This document shows positions 27,655-38,901 of a DNA stretch of 64,000 bases, one piece after another. The notes under the pieces were generated by a model that saw only the letters and a list, made by a program, of their open reading frames with translations, had not been told where the DNA came from and searched no databases. Position 1 is the stretch's first letter, and each line of letters opens with the position of its first letter. The translations under genes were made by a program, and so were the position numbers. This DNA is from Acholoe squamosa (lineage: Eukaryota > Annelida > Polychaeta > Phyllodocida > Polynoidae), in assembly GCA_949317995.1 (NCBI GenBank), contig OX439049.1, positions 17,484,395-17,548,394 of the forward strand, in the 5' to 3' direction.

Positions 27655-29600
27655 CTAATCTGATACTCTTAGAAGCTTTGTAAGCTTCTGATGCTTTTCT
27701 TTGGATAAGCCTTTAGTCAGCACATCAGCTGGCATTTCTGTAGTTGGCAGATATTGCAGCTTCACAGTTCCCTTCAGTATTTCACCACGTATGTAGTGAT
27801 ACTTGATTTCAATATGCTTGGTACGTCCGTGAAACTGTGGATTCTTTGCCATTGCTATGGCTGACTGACTGTCATCGAAGATGGAGGTTGCTTCTGTAAT
27901 AGGGCCATCCAGTTTCTTTAAGAGCTGTCATAGCCAAACTGCTTCTTGTGCTGCAGATGCCAATGCTATATACTCGGCTTCTGCTGTTGATATACGCTGG
28001 TCCCCGCAGGTATTTGAGGGCTAGATACCCGCTGGCTATGTCTGATGACATTCTCCCCAGATTATGGGGAGAAGTACTCTTGGTCTCCACTAGATGGGAG
28101 TATTTCTATTCTCCAACCATAAACTATATCCAAACATCTGTATAGGAGAGACAGGTTGACCATTGGGGTGCTAGGGTGCCCTCTTGTGAGTAAGATTTAA
28201 AACAGGGGATGATTGACTGGTAACTCCTTAGACATGGCCTGCCTCTATGATGTCCCCAACATAGAGGCAGGTCGCCAGCCAACTGTTGATAGAGCCACAC
28301 AAGACTGTTTCTTACTCCTCCAGCTTATGGGAGCTTCAGCCAGTGTGAAGGTATTTCCAGATGTAAATATCCGATCACTTTGATCACCTGCCCAATCTGC
28401 GTCACAATAGCCTATCATTCCTTCTTCAGAATTTCTACAGTACTGAATACCATGACTACTGGTTCCTTTAAGGTATCGCATAATGCGTTTCACAGCTTTC
28501 CAGTGTTGTTCTGAAGGGTGACTGTTGTATTTAGCGACTTGATTGACGGCAAATGTAATGTCAGGTCTTGTCCAATTGGACAAATACATCAGGCTTCCAA
28601 CTGTTGACTGATACAGTATCAACAGAGCTGTCATTATCACCTACAGAGCTTGTCAGTATAACAGAAGGATCAGCTGGGGTTGACACTGGTTTGGCTTCCT
28701 GCATGCCCAACTTCTTAAGGATCCTGGATGTGTATCCAGGCTGACTTATCCATGTTGCTCTGTTGCTATGATAATATCATCCACATTGACAGCTATGATT
28801 ACTGTTTCATCTTCTTTACCTGTGTAGATGCATGGATCTGCTCTTGACTTGAGACCAATACTTTTGATATGGTTGTCAAGTGTTATATTCCAGCACCTTG
28901 GTGACTGTTTAAGTCGATACAGGCTTTTCTTGAGCTTGCAGACTAAATGTTCTTCACCTTTCTTAACAAAACCCTCAGGTTGTTTTACATACACCACTTC
29001 CTAAAGTGTTCCATGTAGGAATGCTGTAGTGACGTCCATTTGGTGAAGTAGAAGGTTCTTCTTCGCAGCTACAGCAAGCAGTGCACGAACTGACTCTGTT
29101 CTTATAACAGGGCAAAATGTCTCATCATAATCTAGACCATATTTTTGATTGTACCCTTGTGCCACAAGCCTAGCCTTGTACCGCTCTGTATGGTTCCATC
29201 AGGACTAAGCTTGGTTTTGAACACCCACTTGCTGCCCACAGTTTTTCTACCTTCAGGGAGTTTGACTAAGTCCCAAACATCATGCTTTTGCAATGATTCA
29301 ATTTCTTTTTCCATGGCTGCTTGCCACTTTTCCTTTTCCATTTCCATGGCTTCCTTATAGCTAGCTGGGTCCTTCACATCTGAAATCATGATCCACTCGC
29401 CATAGTAGTCTGGTTGCATTTTTGGACGGCTCGACCTCCTAGGCTGAAAGTCATCATGAAGGTCAGGATTCTCAATGGGAACCTCCTGCGGCACTTCAAC
29501 TGGAGCTTGAGCTTGAACCTCATCTGCTTCTTCCTTGACTTCCGGTGATTCTATGATGACATGGTGACTTCCTTCTACAGTCTCATCTAGACTATCTTCA
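27655..29600 (-). pseudogene. Copia reverse transcriptase and RNase H remnant
   Basis: Pieces in order on the minus strand: RT start (29494 down: WQAAMEKEIESLQKHDVWDL, GSKWVFKTK), palm with VDD in AVNVDDIIIA (~28780), CNQVAKY-type thumb and RNase H (QSTVGSLMYLS, GYCDADWAGD) to 28300, a 290-bp insertion, then the RNase H end (HIEIKYHYIRGE, PADVLTKGL) to 27655. At least three frameshifts or stops separate the pieces. Confidence 0.88.
27993..28282. mobile_element. 290-bp insertion in Copia RNase H with 9-bp target duplication
   Basis: CTGTTGATA stands on both sides (27984-27992 and 28283-28291). The RNase H sequence before and after is contiguous when the insert plus one 9-bp copy is removed. 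Ends show no long inverted repeat. No coding content. A SINE or an unusual DNA element; class unknown. Confidence 0.75.
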
Positions 29601-29611
29601 TCAAATATAAC

Positions 29612-30829
29612 CTAACGACTATATAAAGCTTTCTTGCGGTTCATGACATAAAGACGATATCCCTTGACATTATCTCCATAACCAAGGAAGATGCACCTTC
29701 TGGATTTTGAGTCAAGCTTACTATGCTCATCTTTTGGGATGTGTGCATAGCATGTCACTCCAAAAGGTCTCAGGTTAGCAACATCAGGCTTCTTTTCTTT
29801 GAAAGCCTCAAATGGTGTCATATCCGGAACAGCTGAAGTTGGGCTACGATTTCTCAAATAAACTGCTGTTGACATCGCTTCTGCCCAAAAGGACCTGGAC
29901 ATATCTCCTAACATAGCTCTCCCCATCTCTACCAAGGTATGATTCATTCGTCCTGCTACACCATTTTGTCCTGCTACACCATTTTGACCAGTCTCCTTCT
30001 CAACCAAAGCCTTTCATTCAAGGAATTTTTCGAACATCTGATCTTTGGTTTTCAGGAAGTAGATCCAAGTATATCTGGTCTTGTCGTCAATGAAGGTCAA
30101 GAAGTAGTCAGCACCACCAAATGACGAGGTCTTCATCTTACCACAAACAGACCTTAGCATTCATTGTTTCTTGTACCCCAATCTTTTGGGAACGGAGTTC
30201 TGTGGTTCTTCGCTTCAGCACAAGGCTCACAAAAACTCAACTTCTCGGATGAATCGTACTTGAAACCTTTCACCATACCATCCTGTGCCAACTTTTTCAG
30301 GGAGTCCTTATTTAAATGGCCATAATGTCTATGCCATGCTTCCTTATGCTGGGTTGTCGCAACAGAATGAGACAAACAATCAACATAGCACAACGATCCT
30401 GTTCTAACGGCAGCTAACACAACGTGGCCATCGGGCTTCTCTATACGACACTGATTGTCCACAAATACAGTCTGTAACCTAGCTTCACTTGCCTTCAAGA
30501 CACTAACCAAGTTGTACGCTAGGTCTGGAACGTACAATACATCCTTAAGCACACACTCTTTCATAATACCGGATAAGTTAAACTTCACAATCACAACACC
30601 CATAGCCTGAAACCCATGACCATCAGCAAGAGTGACGTCAGATGCTCTGGTGTTGTGCAGCTCACTAAAGAGCTCCTTATCATTGCACATGTGAGCTGTT
30701 GCTCCTGAATCTACTATCCAATTATGTCCACCTCCTAAAGAGGTTGAGAGTGCATGCTGTGCAATGAAACAAGAGGAGTCGTTATCATCAATGGAACTTG
30801 CTTGATTAGCCTTCTGTCTACCATGAGTA
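29612..30829 (-). pseudogene. Copia protease and integrase remnant
   Basis: Protease active site WIVDSGATAHMC (~30715), the GAG-pre-integrase box ending HRHYGHLN and C-x2-C (FCEPCAEAK), then integrase core pieces ([13 protein letters not shown] on 30080-30120; NHTLVEMGRAML; FKEKKPDVANLRPFG). A frame break near 30154 and a stop near 29612 interrupt it. Processing and integration enzymes of the element, no longer functional. Confidence 0.85.
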
Positions 30830-31016
30830 GACTGATAGTCACAGATCATTGTCAAATGGGTTGGCAAGGGGGTCCCAAAAAAAATCAGCAGTAGCATCTA
30901 TTCCTTTTGCATACATAAACTACAAGTGTTGGTGCATAGGGCCCATATATGAGGGAAGGTTAAATATGTTAAGTATTTCTGTACCAGCTCGCTGAAGTGA
31001 GGTATGCCGATTACCG

Positions 31017-31035
31017 CGAGGACACGTCTACGACC
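31017..31035 (-). repeat. 19-bp motif copy 1 (reverse)
   Basis: CGAGGACACGTCTACGACC, the exact reverse complement of the consensus; the only copy in this orientation. Confidence 0.8.
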
Positions 31036-31377
31036 TTACCTCTATGCAGAGATACATAGGAAACAGATGTTTCACATGCAGTATACCCCAATGATTGTTA
31101 ATAAGATGTAAGAAAACATCCCAAGCATTAAAGGAAATCACTTTTCTTGTACACTTTTGGGCATTTTATGCTATTTTTGGCTACAGAGAGGATAACATGT
31201 CTTCTTAAAAGCCTAGCATAAACTGACATGCTTCTTTCCAGTAAGCACCACTCCTTAAAAAGAGGACATATGCAACTTATTTTACCATGAACAGATAGAT
31301 AATCTCTTCAGGTTTACAATGGTATATAGATATGGGGGCACTGGATTGATGTGTCTGCTGCAGAACAGCTGGAAAAA

Positions 31378-31396
31378 GGTCGTAGACATGTCCTCG
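31378..31396 (+). repeat. 19-bp motif copy 2
   Basis: GGTCGTAGACATGTCCTCG, preceded by GGAAAAA as in copy 9. Confidence 0.8.
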
Positions 31397-31754
31397 TAGC
31401 CTCTACAAGCTTCCACAACTAGGCAAAGTAGAGTGAATTAAAATGCCTGTAATTGGTTCCTATGATATTGCACTGATATGTTCTGTTCTTAACTGTTTAC
31501 TTTACATCAGCAAACCTCTGTTATACCCTGTTATAGTGGAATTGGCCTGGTTTGATGTAATAAAGGTTGTACAAGTTTAGTCAACGTTTTTTGCTATATG
31601 GTGTTTTTCATTGGAAAACCATAAATTATGACTTTCTTACTTATAGGTTAGAGGCATTTAGGGGCCAGGTAGTTTGGTTCACTAGCTCTTGATGTTAGTG
31701 ACTAAAATATAAAGGTGGGGGACCAAGTACAGTGGGCTAAGATGCTAAATATGC

Positions 31755-31793
31755 GGTCGTAGACGTGTCCTCATGGTCATAGACGTGTCCTTG
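31755..31793 (+). repeat. 19-bp motif copies 3 and 4
   Basis: Two copies 20 bp apart (31755 and 31775): GGTCGTAGACGTGTCCTCA and GGTCATAGACGTGTCCTTG. Confidence 0.8.
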
Positions 31794-32116
31794 CGTCATT
31801 AGAGAACTTAACACTATTGCCACTATACCTTTTCTGATGGGAGTTATGATTGGTATTGCCTTCCTAGGATACCTATACATAGTTACTTCTTCATGTAACT
31901 ATATTCAACCTGCCTTGGTCATTTGGCACTACCCTCCCTTAGACATTGCCCTCCACTGATATTTTTGAAGGTTTCCTGATAAGAATAGGGACACACACAT
32001 GTAACAACAAACAATAACAATTTATTGAACAGGTCATCATACAGTAAAAGGCTGGAACATTATGTACAACCCCAATCCCCCCAGGTAATGTGCTCTTATA
32101 AGCAGCGTTTGCCGCC

Positions 32117-32177
32117 AGTCGTAGACATGTCTGCGGTCATAGACGTGTCCTCACAGTCGTAGATCTATGTGTCCTCG
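32117..32177 (+). repeat. 19-bp motif copies 5, 6 and 7
   Basis: Three copies in a row starting 32117, 32135 and 32155; the third carries a short TCTAT insertion within the motif. Confidence 0.8.
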
Positions 32178-32322
32178 CTAAGACTTTTCTTATGATATCT
32201 CTGGTTCTATGCAGAATCTAATAACCAGACTTACAGGGCTTATTACTCTCATATGGAGGTATAAGGGCCACATAATAAGGATAGTTAAATATAAAACACC
32301 TATCAGCTATGAGTACATGTAT

Positions 32323-32341
32323 GGTCATAGACGTGTCCATG
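32323..32341 (+). repeat. 19-bp motif copy 8
   Basis: GGTCATAGACGTGTCCATG. Confidence 0.8.
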
Positions 32342-32502
32342 CATAAACTACCCAAAAACCAATTCATAGCCTCTGGGACATACAGTTTTACAGGCAGGTT
32401 CATTATTCTTTGTGGGCTACATAGGTACATGTAAGATCTCTACCTGATAAATTTTACTAGTCCATCCACTGTGTCTTTCTTGGTGCCAAACAAGCGGAAA
32501 AA

Positions 32503-32521
32503 GGTCGTAGACATGTCCTCA
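32503..32521 (+). repeat. 19-bp motif copy 9
   Basis: GGTCGTAGACATGTCCTCA, again preceded by GGAAAAA. Confidence 0.8.
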
Positions 32522-32902
32522 CGATGATTACACCAAAGGTTTTTTTCTACCTGGTCACCACAAAAGATAATGCATAGACCCCAAAATATTACAAAGAAAT
32601 TCTCTACCCTAGGGGGTATCATAGGTGAAATGAATAAGGATTTGGCTCTTTATTTTTATTTTGGTAGCAAGGGGAAAAAATTAGTTCCTCGTTTTTACCC
32701 AAAAAGTCATCCTTTTTGGTTGTTCTGTCCCCTGTATCTCACTTATTATGCTTCACAGATAGGCAAAACCATGGTTCCCCTTCAAGCCCTTAGCCTTGAC
32801 AACCAGAATGCATTAATAACACAACTATATCTCTTATTTTGTAGAATCTATTGAATTGGAGGCAAAGACAACCTATTTGACGATGATCTGTGACTATTAG
32901 TC

Positions 32903-33706
32903 GACACCTTCTCCTGGCTCCTTCTGAGCCTTCTGAACAGTTCTGAGCCTTCTGAACAGCTTTGGACAGTTCTTCTCATAATGACCAGGCTTTTTACAGT
33001 AGTAGCATATACCACTTTTGCTCTTACCACTGCTGCTATCATCACTGTTGGACTTACCACCACTGCCATTACCACTGCTCTTACCACTATTTCTCTTACC
33101 TACACTGTGTGATGCTAAAGCAAAACCTCCCTCTGACCTATCCTTTATCTTATGTTCCTCGTGTCTGAGTCGCTCTGTAACTATCTCCATGGATGGCACT
33201 TTATCAAGGGATTCAAATGCAGTTGTTAACATGTCGAAAACTTGCTAACAAATGGATCACACGATCCTCTTCATCGAGTTTATCACCAACTATTGAAAGT
33301 TCGAACATTAAAAAATTTCTGTCATAACTCTAATGTGCTCATCAACCGACTGTCCTTCTGCTAATTGCTTCGAGTAAAGTTTGCGATGCAGCACGAGTTT
33401 GTCTGTCCATGACTTTTTCTGGAACTGATTCCCCAAACAGTCCCAGACGACTTTCGGATCTTCTGGGTCCTCCCCAAGAATATACAATAGGGTTGGGTCA
33501 ACTGATAAAACCATGTGTGCACAGGCCTGGTCTTTACGTTGCATAAACTTACAAAGGTTATCTGCTTGATCTGCTGGTGGAGCTGTCTCTGTGCCAGCAA
33601 CTATACCCCATAAAGCATCTCGTTTCAACAACATTTTCGCTTGGACCTTCCATGTGGCATAATTAGGCCCTTTCAATGGCACTATTTCAAACTTCTTGGT
33701 AGCCAT
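32903..33706 (-). pseudogene. Copia gag remnant
   Basis: ATG at 33706 opens MATKKFEIVPLKGPNYATWK, a typical Copia gag start (the NYxxWK box). It continues to a frameshift near 33300 (T-run), then resumes to a serine/glycine/lysine-rich linker and a zinc knuckle CYYCKKPGHYEKNC (~32990) before the TIR insertion. Forms the particle and binds RNA in an active element. Confidence 0.88.
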
Positions 33707-34040
33707 TTTGAAACTTGAATTTACCAAAACAATTTCTAAAAGCAAGGGCAAAAGTCTCAAAACTGTCACGATGTAGTACAGAAGGCCAAATATAAATGCT
33801 AAATGTCTAGACAACCAGTGTGTGGTAGAGCAATGTCATGTTGAAGGTCACTGAGTGGTAGAGCCAAAAGACCAAAGTCTCAAAAATGCAGTGTGTGGTA
33901 AACCAATAAATGTCACAGTGTCCAAATGTCACTAAGTGGTAAAGCAAAATATCTCAAAACTAGCACTGTGTGCTAGGCCCACAACTAATCAGGCAAATGT
34001 CACTGAAAGTACTGTCACTGTGCAATGTCCCTGTGCACTG

Positions 34041-34230
34041 ACCATGTGCTGTCAACATAAAGTTTGTCAAACATTGTTAGTGAACTGACAGATAGTGTTC
34101 CTCCATGTGGTGACGTCAGTATGAAGAACCATGTGCTGTCAAACAATAAAGTTTGTCAAATATTTCTACTTAGCTGACAGAAATACTGTGTTCCTCCATG
34201 TGGTGAAGTCAGGTTGCAGTGTGAAGAACT
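34041..34230 (-). repeat. Two tandem ~95-bp repeats in the Copia leader
   Basis: ACCATGTGCTGTCAA, then AAAGTTTGTCAAA, then GTTCCTCCATGTGGTGA occur twice (from 34041 and from 34128). Shorter degenerate AGTGGTAAAGCAA phrases fill 33830-34030. Located between 5' LTR and gag. Confidence 0.7.
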
Positions 34231-34261
34231 ATAAATATAGACTAGGCCCATGACCTATAGC

Positions 34262-34530
34262 TGTGGTAGAGGAAGGTACACAGAGATGTTGCCTCTGCTG
34301 TGGTCTTAAAAGTTGTGAGACAGATTTCTTGTTGGACAAAAGGCACATTGACTTTTGGGCATGCTCAGACTGTAGCAAACAGGTTCTGATGTAGTAAAAG
34401 TTTTTAGCTATATAATACTAGGGGGAGACACTTATAGTGAGGTAATAGTTCATAGTGTGACCACTAGGGGACACCACTGTTTAGACAGTCTCTTAGAGTT
34501 AGGCATATATAGGAAACGTTATATTCAACA
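34262..34530 (-). repeat. Copia 5' LTR
   Basis: 269 bp, direct repeat of 27169-27435. Fourteen bases separate it from the first recognisable base of the tandem array. Confidence 0.85.
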
Positions 34531-34544
34531 CCATATTCTAGTAT

Positions 34545-36722
34545 GTGACAAAGAAAGACCTAAATATGAATCCTATGTACTTTGTTTCTTGTTTAATTGT
34601 CCAGTTTGGCCACATGGACAGTGGAAAGTGAAGTTAGAAGGCCACACACTTTGCTCAATCTTTTTATCAAAATAATAAAGATGATGGGTCTTTTCAAGTC
34701 AATATCTACCCATACATGGGAGGCTTATCCTAAAATTCCAAGGATTATCATTCCAAAATTGCTTGTAAAGTCGAGTTGTTTAACACTGTGCTCTGTGGGA
34801 GCGGCCATGAGTAAACCTGGTGCAAGCTGGCCCCTTTCCTATGAGTAACATGGGTAATTTCTCGTTATCCAATATGGCGGAGTGGGGCCTCTTATATTAG
34901 ATTCTAGGTGAACACTCTCTCAGAAAGATACAAGTTACTCTTTTTCTTACTCTCTGGTGAAAGACAAACCGATTATGTTGTTCTAAAAAGTGATGGACAG
35001 AGTTTCAAACGTTTGCAGTAGGCCTACATTATTGGGGGGGGGGGGGTGCTAACATGAGCATGGGTAATATGAGCAAGAGGAAAATCGTAATGAAAAACCA
35101 GGCTATGCTGATCACGATCATCACTGGGATATGTCCTAAGGTGACACATGAATCATACACAGTAAATAATCCATCAGTCGTGGATCGTAAATGTATATGA
35201 GAATTTGTGTACGGATACCTAAATAAAAATCAGTTAATTACTTCTGGTTTTAGTTGAATTGATGTCGCACGTGTATTCTTTCACAACTTGAATTGGTCCA
35301 CTAAATGATAGATTATTTCATTGGCGACGATTGGATGGTGATCTAGTATCCCCGTGGAGTTTGTGGAAGGATTGTCTGGCGAAGTGTCAGTGATTTTGTG
35401 TGACAGGAAGCAACAAAACTGTGGTGAAGAGGTGCCAGGAAAGTGCCCACATTGACAGTGCCAACCCCAGATTGGAAGTGTGATTCAGCAGGATTATTGA
35501 GGTAACATTAGTTCATTTGACACTACCTGTGCATAGATTCCAGCTAAATTGGAGAGTAGGCATATTAGGCCTGCAGTCTGTCTACACAAATAAAGGGTTG
35601 ACCTACATTGGTGCTGTGTTTTGGAACAATTCTCATCATCATGGCTGTCTATGGTACTGTATGATATTTTGACGAGAAAATCGAAAGTTTCGATGAATAC
35701 AATGACAGACTTGTAGCATACATGGTTCTAATCAGATTCCTGATGACCGAAAGATTAGCACCTTTATAGCAGTGCAAGGTCCAGAGGCATATAGGCTATT
35801 GAAAAATCTATGCTCCCAGCAAGTACCAAAACATTTGATCAATTAATTGAGCTGCTAGGTGCTCACTACAAACCGGAGCCTATCATCATTGCCGAGAGGC
35901 ACAAGTATTGGTCCTCTGCACAAAAGGATGGGAAAGCATTTCTGCCTTCATTGCTCATCTGAGAAGATTAGCCAGCACTTGCGGATGAGTTAGCATCATC
36001 TGCTCATGACAGCATGGGAGCTGCTACAGGGAGTACTGCTCATGCTGTATCCAAGGATGGTGGCTATAAAGGGGGTGGAAACCAAAAGACTCACAGTAAA
36101 TGTAGACATTGTGGGAAGGACACTCACAAGGAGGAAAATTGTTATCATAAGGATGCAACATGTTACCGTTGTAAGAAAAAGGGACATCTTCAGGGTGTGT
36201 GTCCAGTGAAGAAGTCAAATATCAATGCACCAATGGAGGTACTTCTGCCGGCACTCAGTCGGGAAATGCTTCATGTGGTAATTCTACTGGTAATCGAGCC
36301 AGGTATATGGACGATGAGCAGCATCAGTTGGATGACTGCCAGGATGAGACATATGACCAGCAGGATCAAGTGACAATTGGCCGTATTCATTGAGCGCCTA
36401 ACCAGAGGTGGTTTATGCAGACCGGGTACATAAAGTTGAGCCCTATATGGCTGAGGTTAAAGTTGGTTGAATGGAAATAAAAATGGAAGTTGACACTGAG
36501 GCCTCACTTTCTACGGTTGGGAAACATGTTTATAGAGAGAAGTTAGATGGGTATGATTTGGTCCCATTTGACTCAACTCTGAGGAATTATTCTGGTGAAA
36601 TTGTACCAGTTTTGGGATGTATTGACATACCGGTGTCCTATGATGGGTCAGAGGGGAAAGATCTGAAATGAGTAGTGGTTAAAGGTAAAAGACCATGTCA
36701 AATATATATATATATATGTATA
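34545..36722 (+). repeat. Array unit 1
   Basis: Leader 34545-35640 includes AATAAA (35222-35227) and TTCATTGGCGACGATTGG near 35320, which looks like an LTR end followed by a primer site. Gag remnant 35641-36390. Like unit 2 it lacks ~20 bp (CCCTGGCAAGCCTGTATTTC region) in gag. Unique stop in protease (GAAATGAGT at ~36664). First bases differ from other units (ATCCTATG instead of ATGGTATG). Confidence 0.9.
36014..36373 (+). pseudogene. Gag zinc-knuckle remnant, one of seven copies
   Basis: Two CCHC knuckles (CRHCGKDTHKEENC and CYRCKKKGHLQGVC) with basic flanks, the RNA-binding end of gag. Equivalent copies start at 38189, 40386, 42584, 44786, 46981 and 49177. Upstream gag has a TGA seven codons after its ATG (e.g. 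35641 region) and a frameshift at CCCAGCAAGTACC in every copy; downstream frame loss separates it from protease. Confidence 0.85.
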
Positions 36723-38901
36723 TGACAAAGAAAGACCTAAATATGAATGGTATGTACTTTGTTTCTTGTTTAATTGTCCAGTTTGGCCACATGGACAGTG
36801 GAAAGTGAAGTTAGAAGGCCACACACTTTGCTCAATCTTTTTATCAAAATAATAAAGATGATGGGTCTTTTCAAGTCAATATCTACCCATACATGGGAGG
36901 CTTATCCTAAAATTCCAAGGATTATCATTCCAAAATTGCTTGTAAAGTCGAGTTGTTTAACACTGTGCTCTGTGGGAGCGGCCATGAGTAAACCTGGTGC
37001 AAGCTGGCCCCTTTCCTATGAGTAACATGGGTAATTTCTCGTTATCCAATATGGCGGAGTGGGGCCTCTTATATTAGATTCTAGGTGAACACTCTCTCAG
37101 AAAGATACAAGTTACTCTTTTTCTTACTCTCTGGTGAAAGACAAACCGATTATGTTGTTCTAAAAAGTGATGGACAGAGTTTCAAACGTTTGCAGTAGGC
37201 CTACATTATTGGGGGGGGGGGTGCTAACATGAGCATGGGTAATATGAGCAAGAGGAAAATCGTAATGAAAAACCAGGCTATGCTGATCACGATCATCACT
37301 GGGATATGTCCTAAGGTGACACATGAATCATACACAGTAAATAATCCATCAGTCGTGGATCGTAAATGTATATGAGAATTTGTGTACGGATACCTAAATA
37401 AAAATCAGTTAATTACTTCTGGTTTTAGTTGAATTGATGTCGCACGTGTATTCTTTCACAACTTGAATTGGTCCACTAAATGATAGATTATTTCATTGGC
37501 GACGATTGGATGGTGATCTAGTATCCCCGTGGAGTTTGTGGAAGGATTGTCTGGCGAAGTGTCAGTGATTTTGTGTGACAGGAAGCAACAAAACTGTGGT
37601 GAAGAGGTGCCAGGAAAGTGCCCACATTGACAGTGCCAACCCCAGATTGGAAGTGTGATTCAGCAGGATTATTGAGGTAACATTTGTTCATTTGACACTA
37701 CCTGTGCATAGATTCCAGCTAAATTGGAGAGTAGGCATATTAGGCCTGCAGTCTGTCTACACAAATAAAGGGTTGACCTACATTGGTGCTGTGTTTTGGA
37801 ACAATTCTCATCATCATGGCTGTCTATGGTACTGTATGATATTTTGACGAGAAAATCGAAAGTTTCGATGAATACAATGACAGACTTGTAGCATACATGG
37901 TTCTAATCAGATTCCTGATGACCGAAAGATTAGCACCTTTATAGCAGTGCAAGGTCCAGAGGCATATAGGCTATTGAAAAATCTATGCTCCCAGCAAGTA
38001 CCAAAACATTTGATCAATTAATTGAGCTGCTAGGTGCTCACTACAAACCGGAGCCTATCATCATTGCCGAGAGGCACAAGTATTGGTCCTCTGCACAAAA
38101 GGATGGGAAAGCATTTCTGCCTTCATTGCTCATCTGAGAAGATTAGCCAGCACTTGCGGATGAGTTAGCATCATCTGCTCATGACAGCATGGGAGCTGCT
38201 ACAGGGAGTACTGCTCATGCTGTATCCAAGGATGGTGGCTATAAAGGGGGTGGAAACCAAAAGACTCACAGTAAATGTAGACATTGTGGGAAGGACACTC
38301 ACAAGGAGGAAAATTGTTATCATAAGGATGCAACATGTTACCGTTGTAAGAAAAAGGGACATCTTCAGGGTGTGTGTCCAGTGAAGAAGTCAAATATCAA
38401 TGCACCAATGGAGGTACTTCTGCCGGCACTCAGTCGGGAAATGCTTCATGTGGTAATTCTACTGGTAATCGAGCCAGGTATATGGACGATGAGCAGCATC
38501 AGTTGGATGACTGCCAGGATGAGACATATGACCAGCAGGATCAAGTGACAATTGGCCGTATTCATTGAGCGCCTAACCAGAGGTGGTTTATGCAGACCGG
38601 GTACATAAAGTTGAGCCCTATATGGCTGAGGTTAAAGTTGGTTGAATGGAAATAAAAATGGAAGTTGACACTGAGGCCTCATTTTCTATGGTTGGGAAAC
38701 ATGTTTATAGAGAGAAGTTAGATGGGTATGATTTGGTCCCATTTGACTCAACTCTGAGGAATTATTCTGGTGAAATTGTACCAGTTTTGGGATGTATTGA
38801 CATACCGGTGTCCTATGATGGGTCAGAGGGGAAAGATCTGAAATTAGTACTGGTTAAAGGTAAAAGACCATGTCAAATATATATATATATATATATGTAT
38901 A
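36723..38901 (+). repeat. Array unit 2
   Basis: Shares the gag deletion and the one-base loss in CATGGTTCTAATC with unit 1, so these two are closest relatives. The protease frame is open to the join, with TCATTTTCTATGG instead of TCACTTTCTACGG. Confidence 0.9.

Larger units (their letters stand above)
30830..32902. mobile_element. 2.07-kb TIR element inside Copia, with a dispersed 19-bp motif
   Basis: 34-bp inverted ends (30830-30863 and 32869-32902, three mismatches), beginning GACTRATAGTCACAGATCAT. It separates the Copia zinc knuckle (32903 up) from the protease linker (30829 down), so it is an insertion. The interior has no convincing gene but holds nine copies of GGTCGTAGACRTGTCCTCG or close variants. 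No clear target duplication. Non-autonomous DNA transposon is the best guess. Confidence 0.65.
27169..34530 (-). mobile_element. Ty1/Copia retrotransposon, decayed, with nested insertions
   Basis: LTRs 27169-27435 and 34262-34530 are direct repeats with substitutions between them, so this is much older than the neighbouring Gypsy. On the minus strand they start TGTTGAATATAAC, the usual Copia start, and end CTACCACA. A purine tract (GAGAAGGAG) abuts the 3' LTR. The interior codes gag, protease, integrase, RT and RNase H in Copia order, but with frameshifts, stops and two insertions (27993-28282, 30830-32902). I cannot find a target duplication. Its 5' LTR directly abuts the left end of the tandem array at 34545. 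Confidence 0.9.

Noticed and set aside
34531-34545. Copia element inserted into the Gypsy array
   Set aside because: No array sequence is found on the other side of Copia (left of 27169), so the junction is better read as the array's edge or a later rearrangement.
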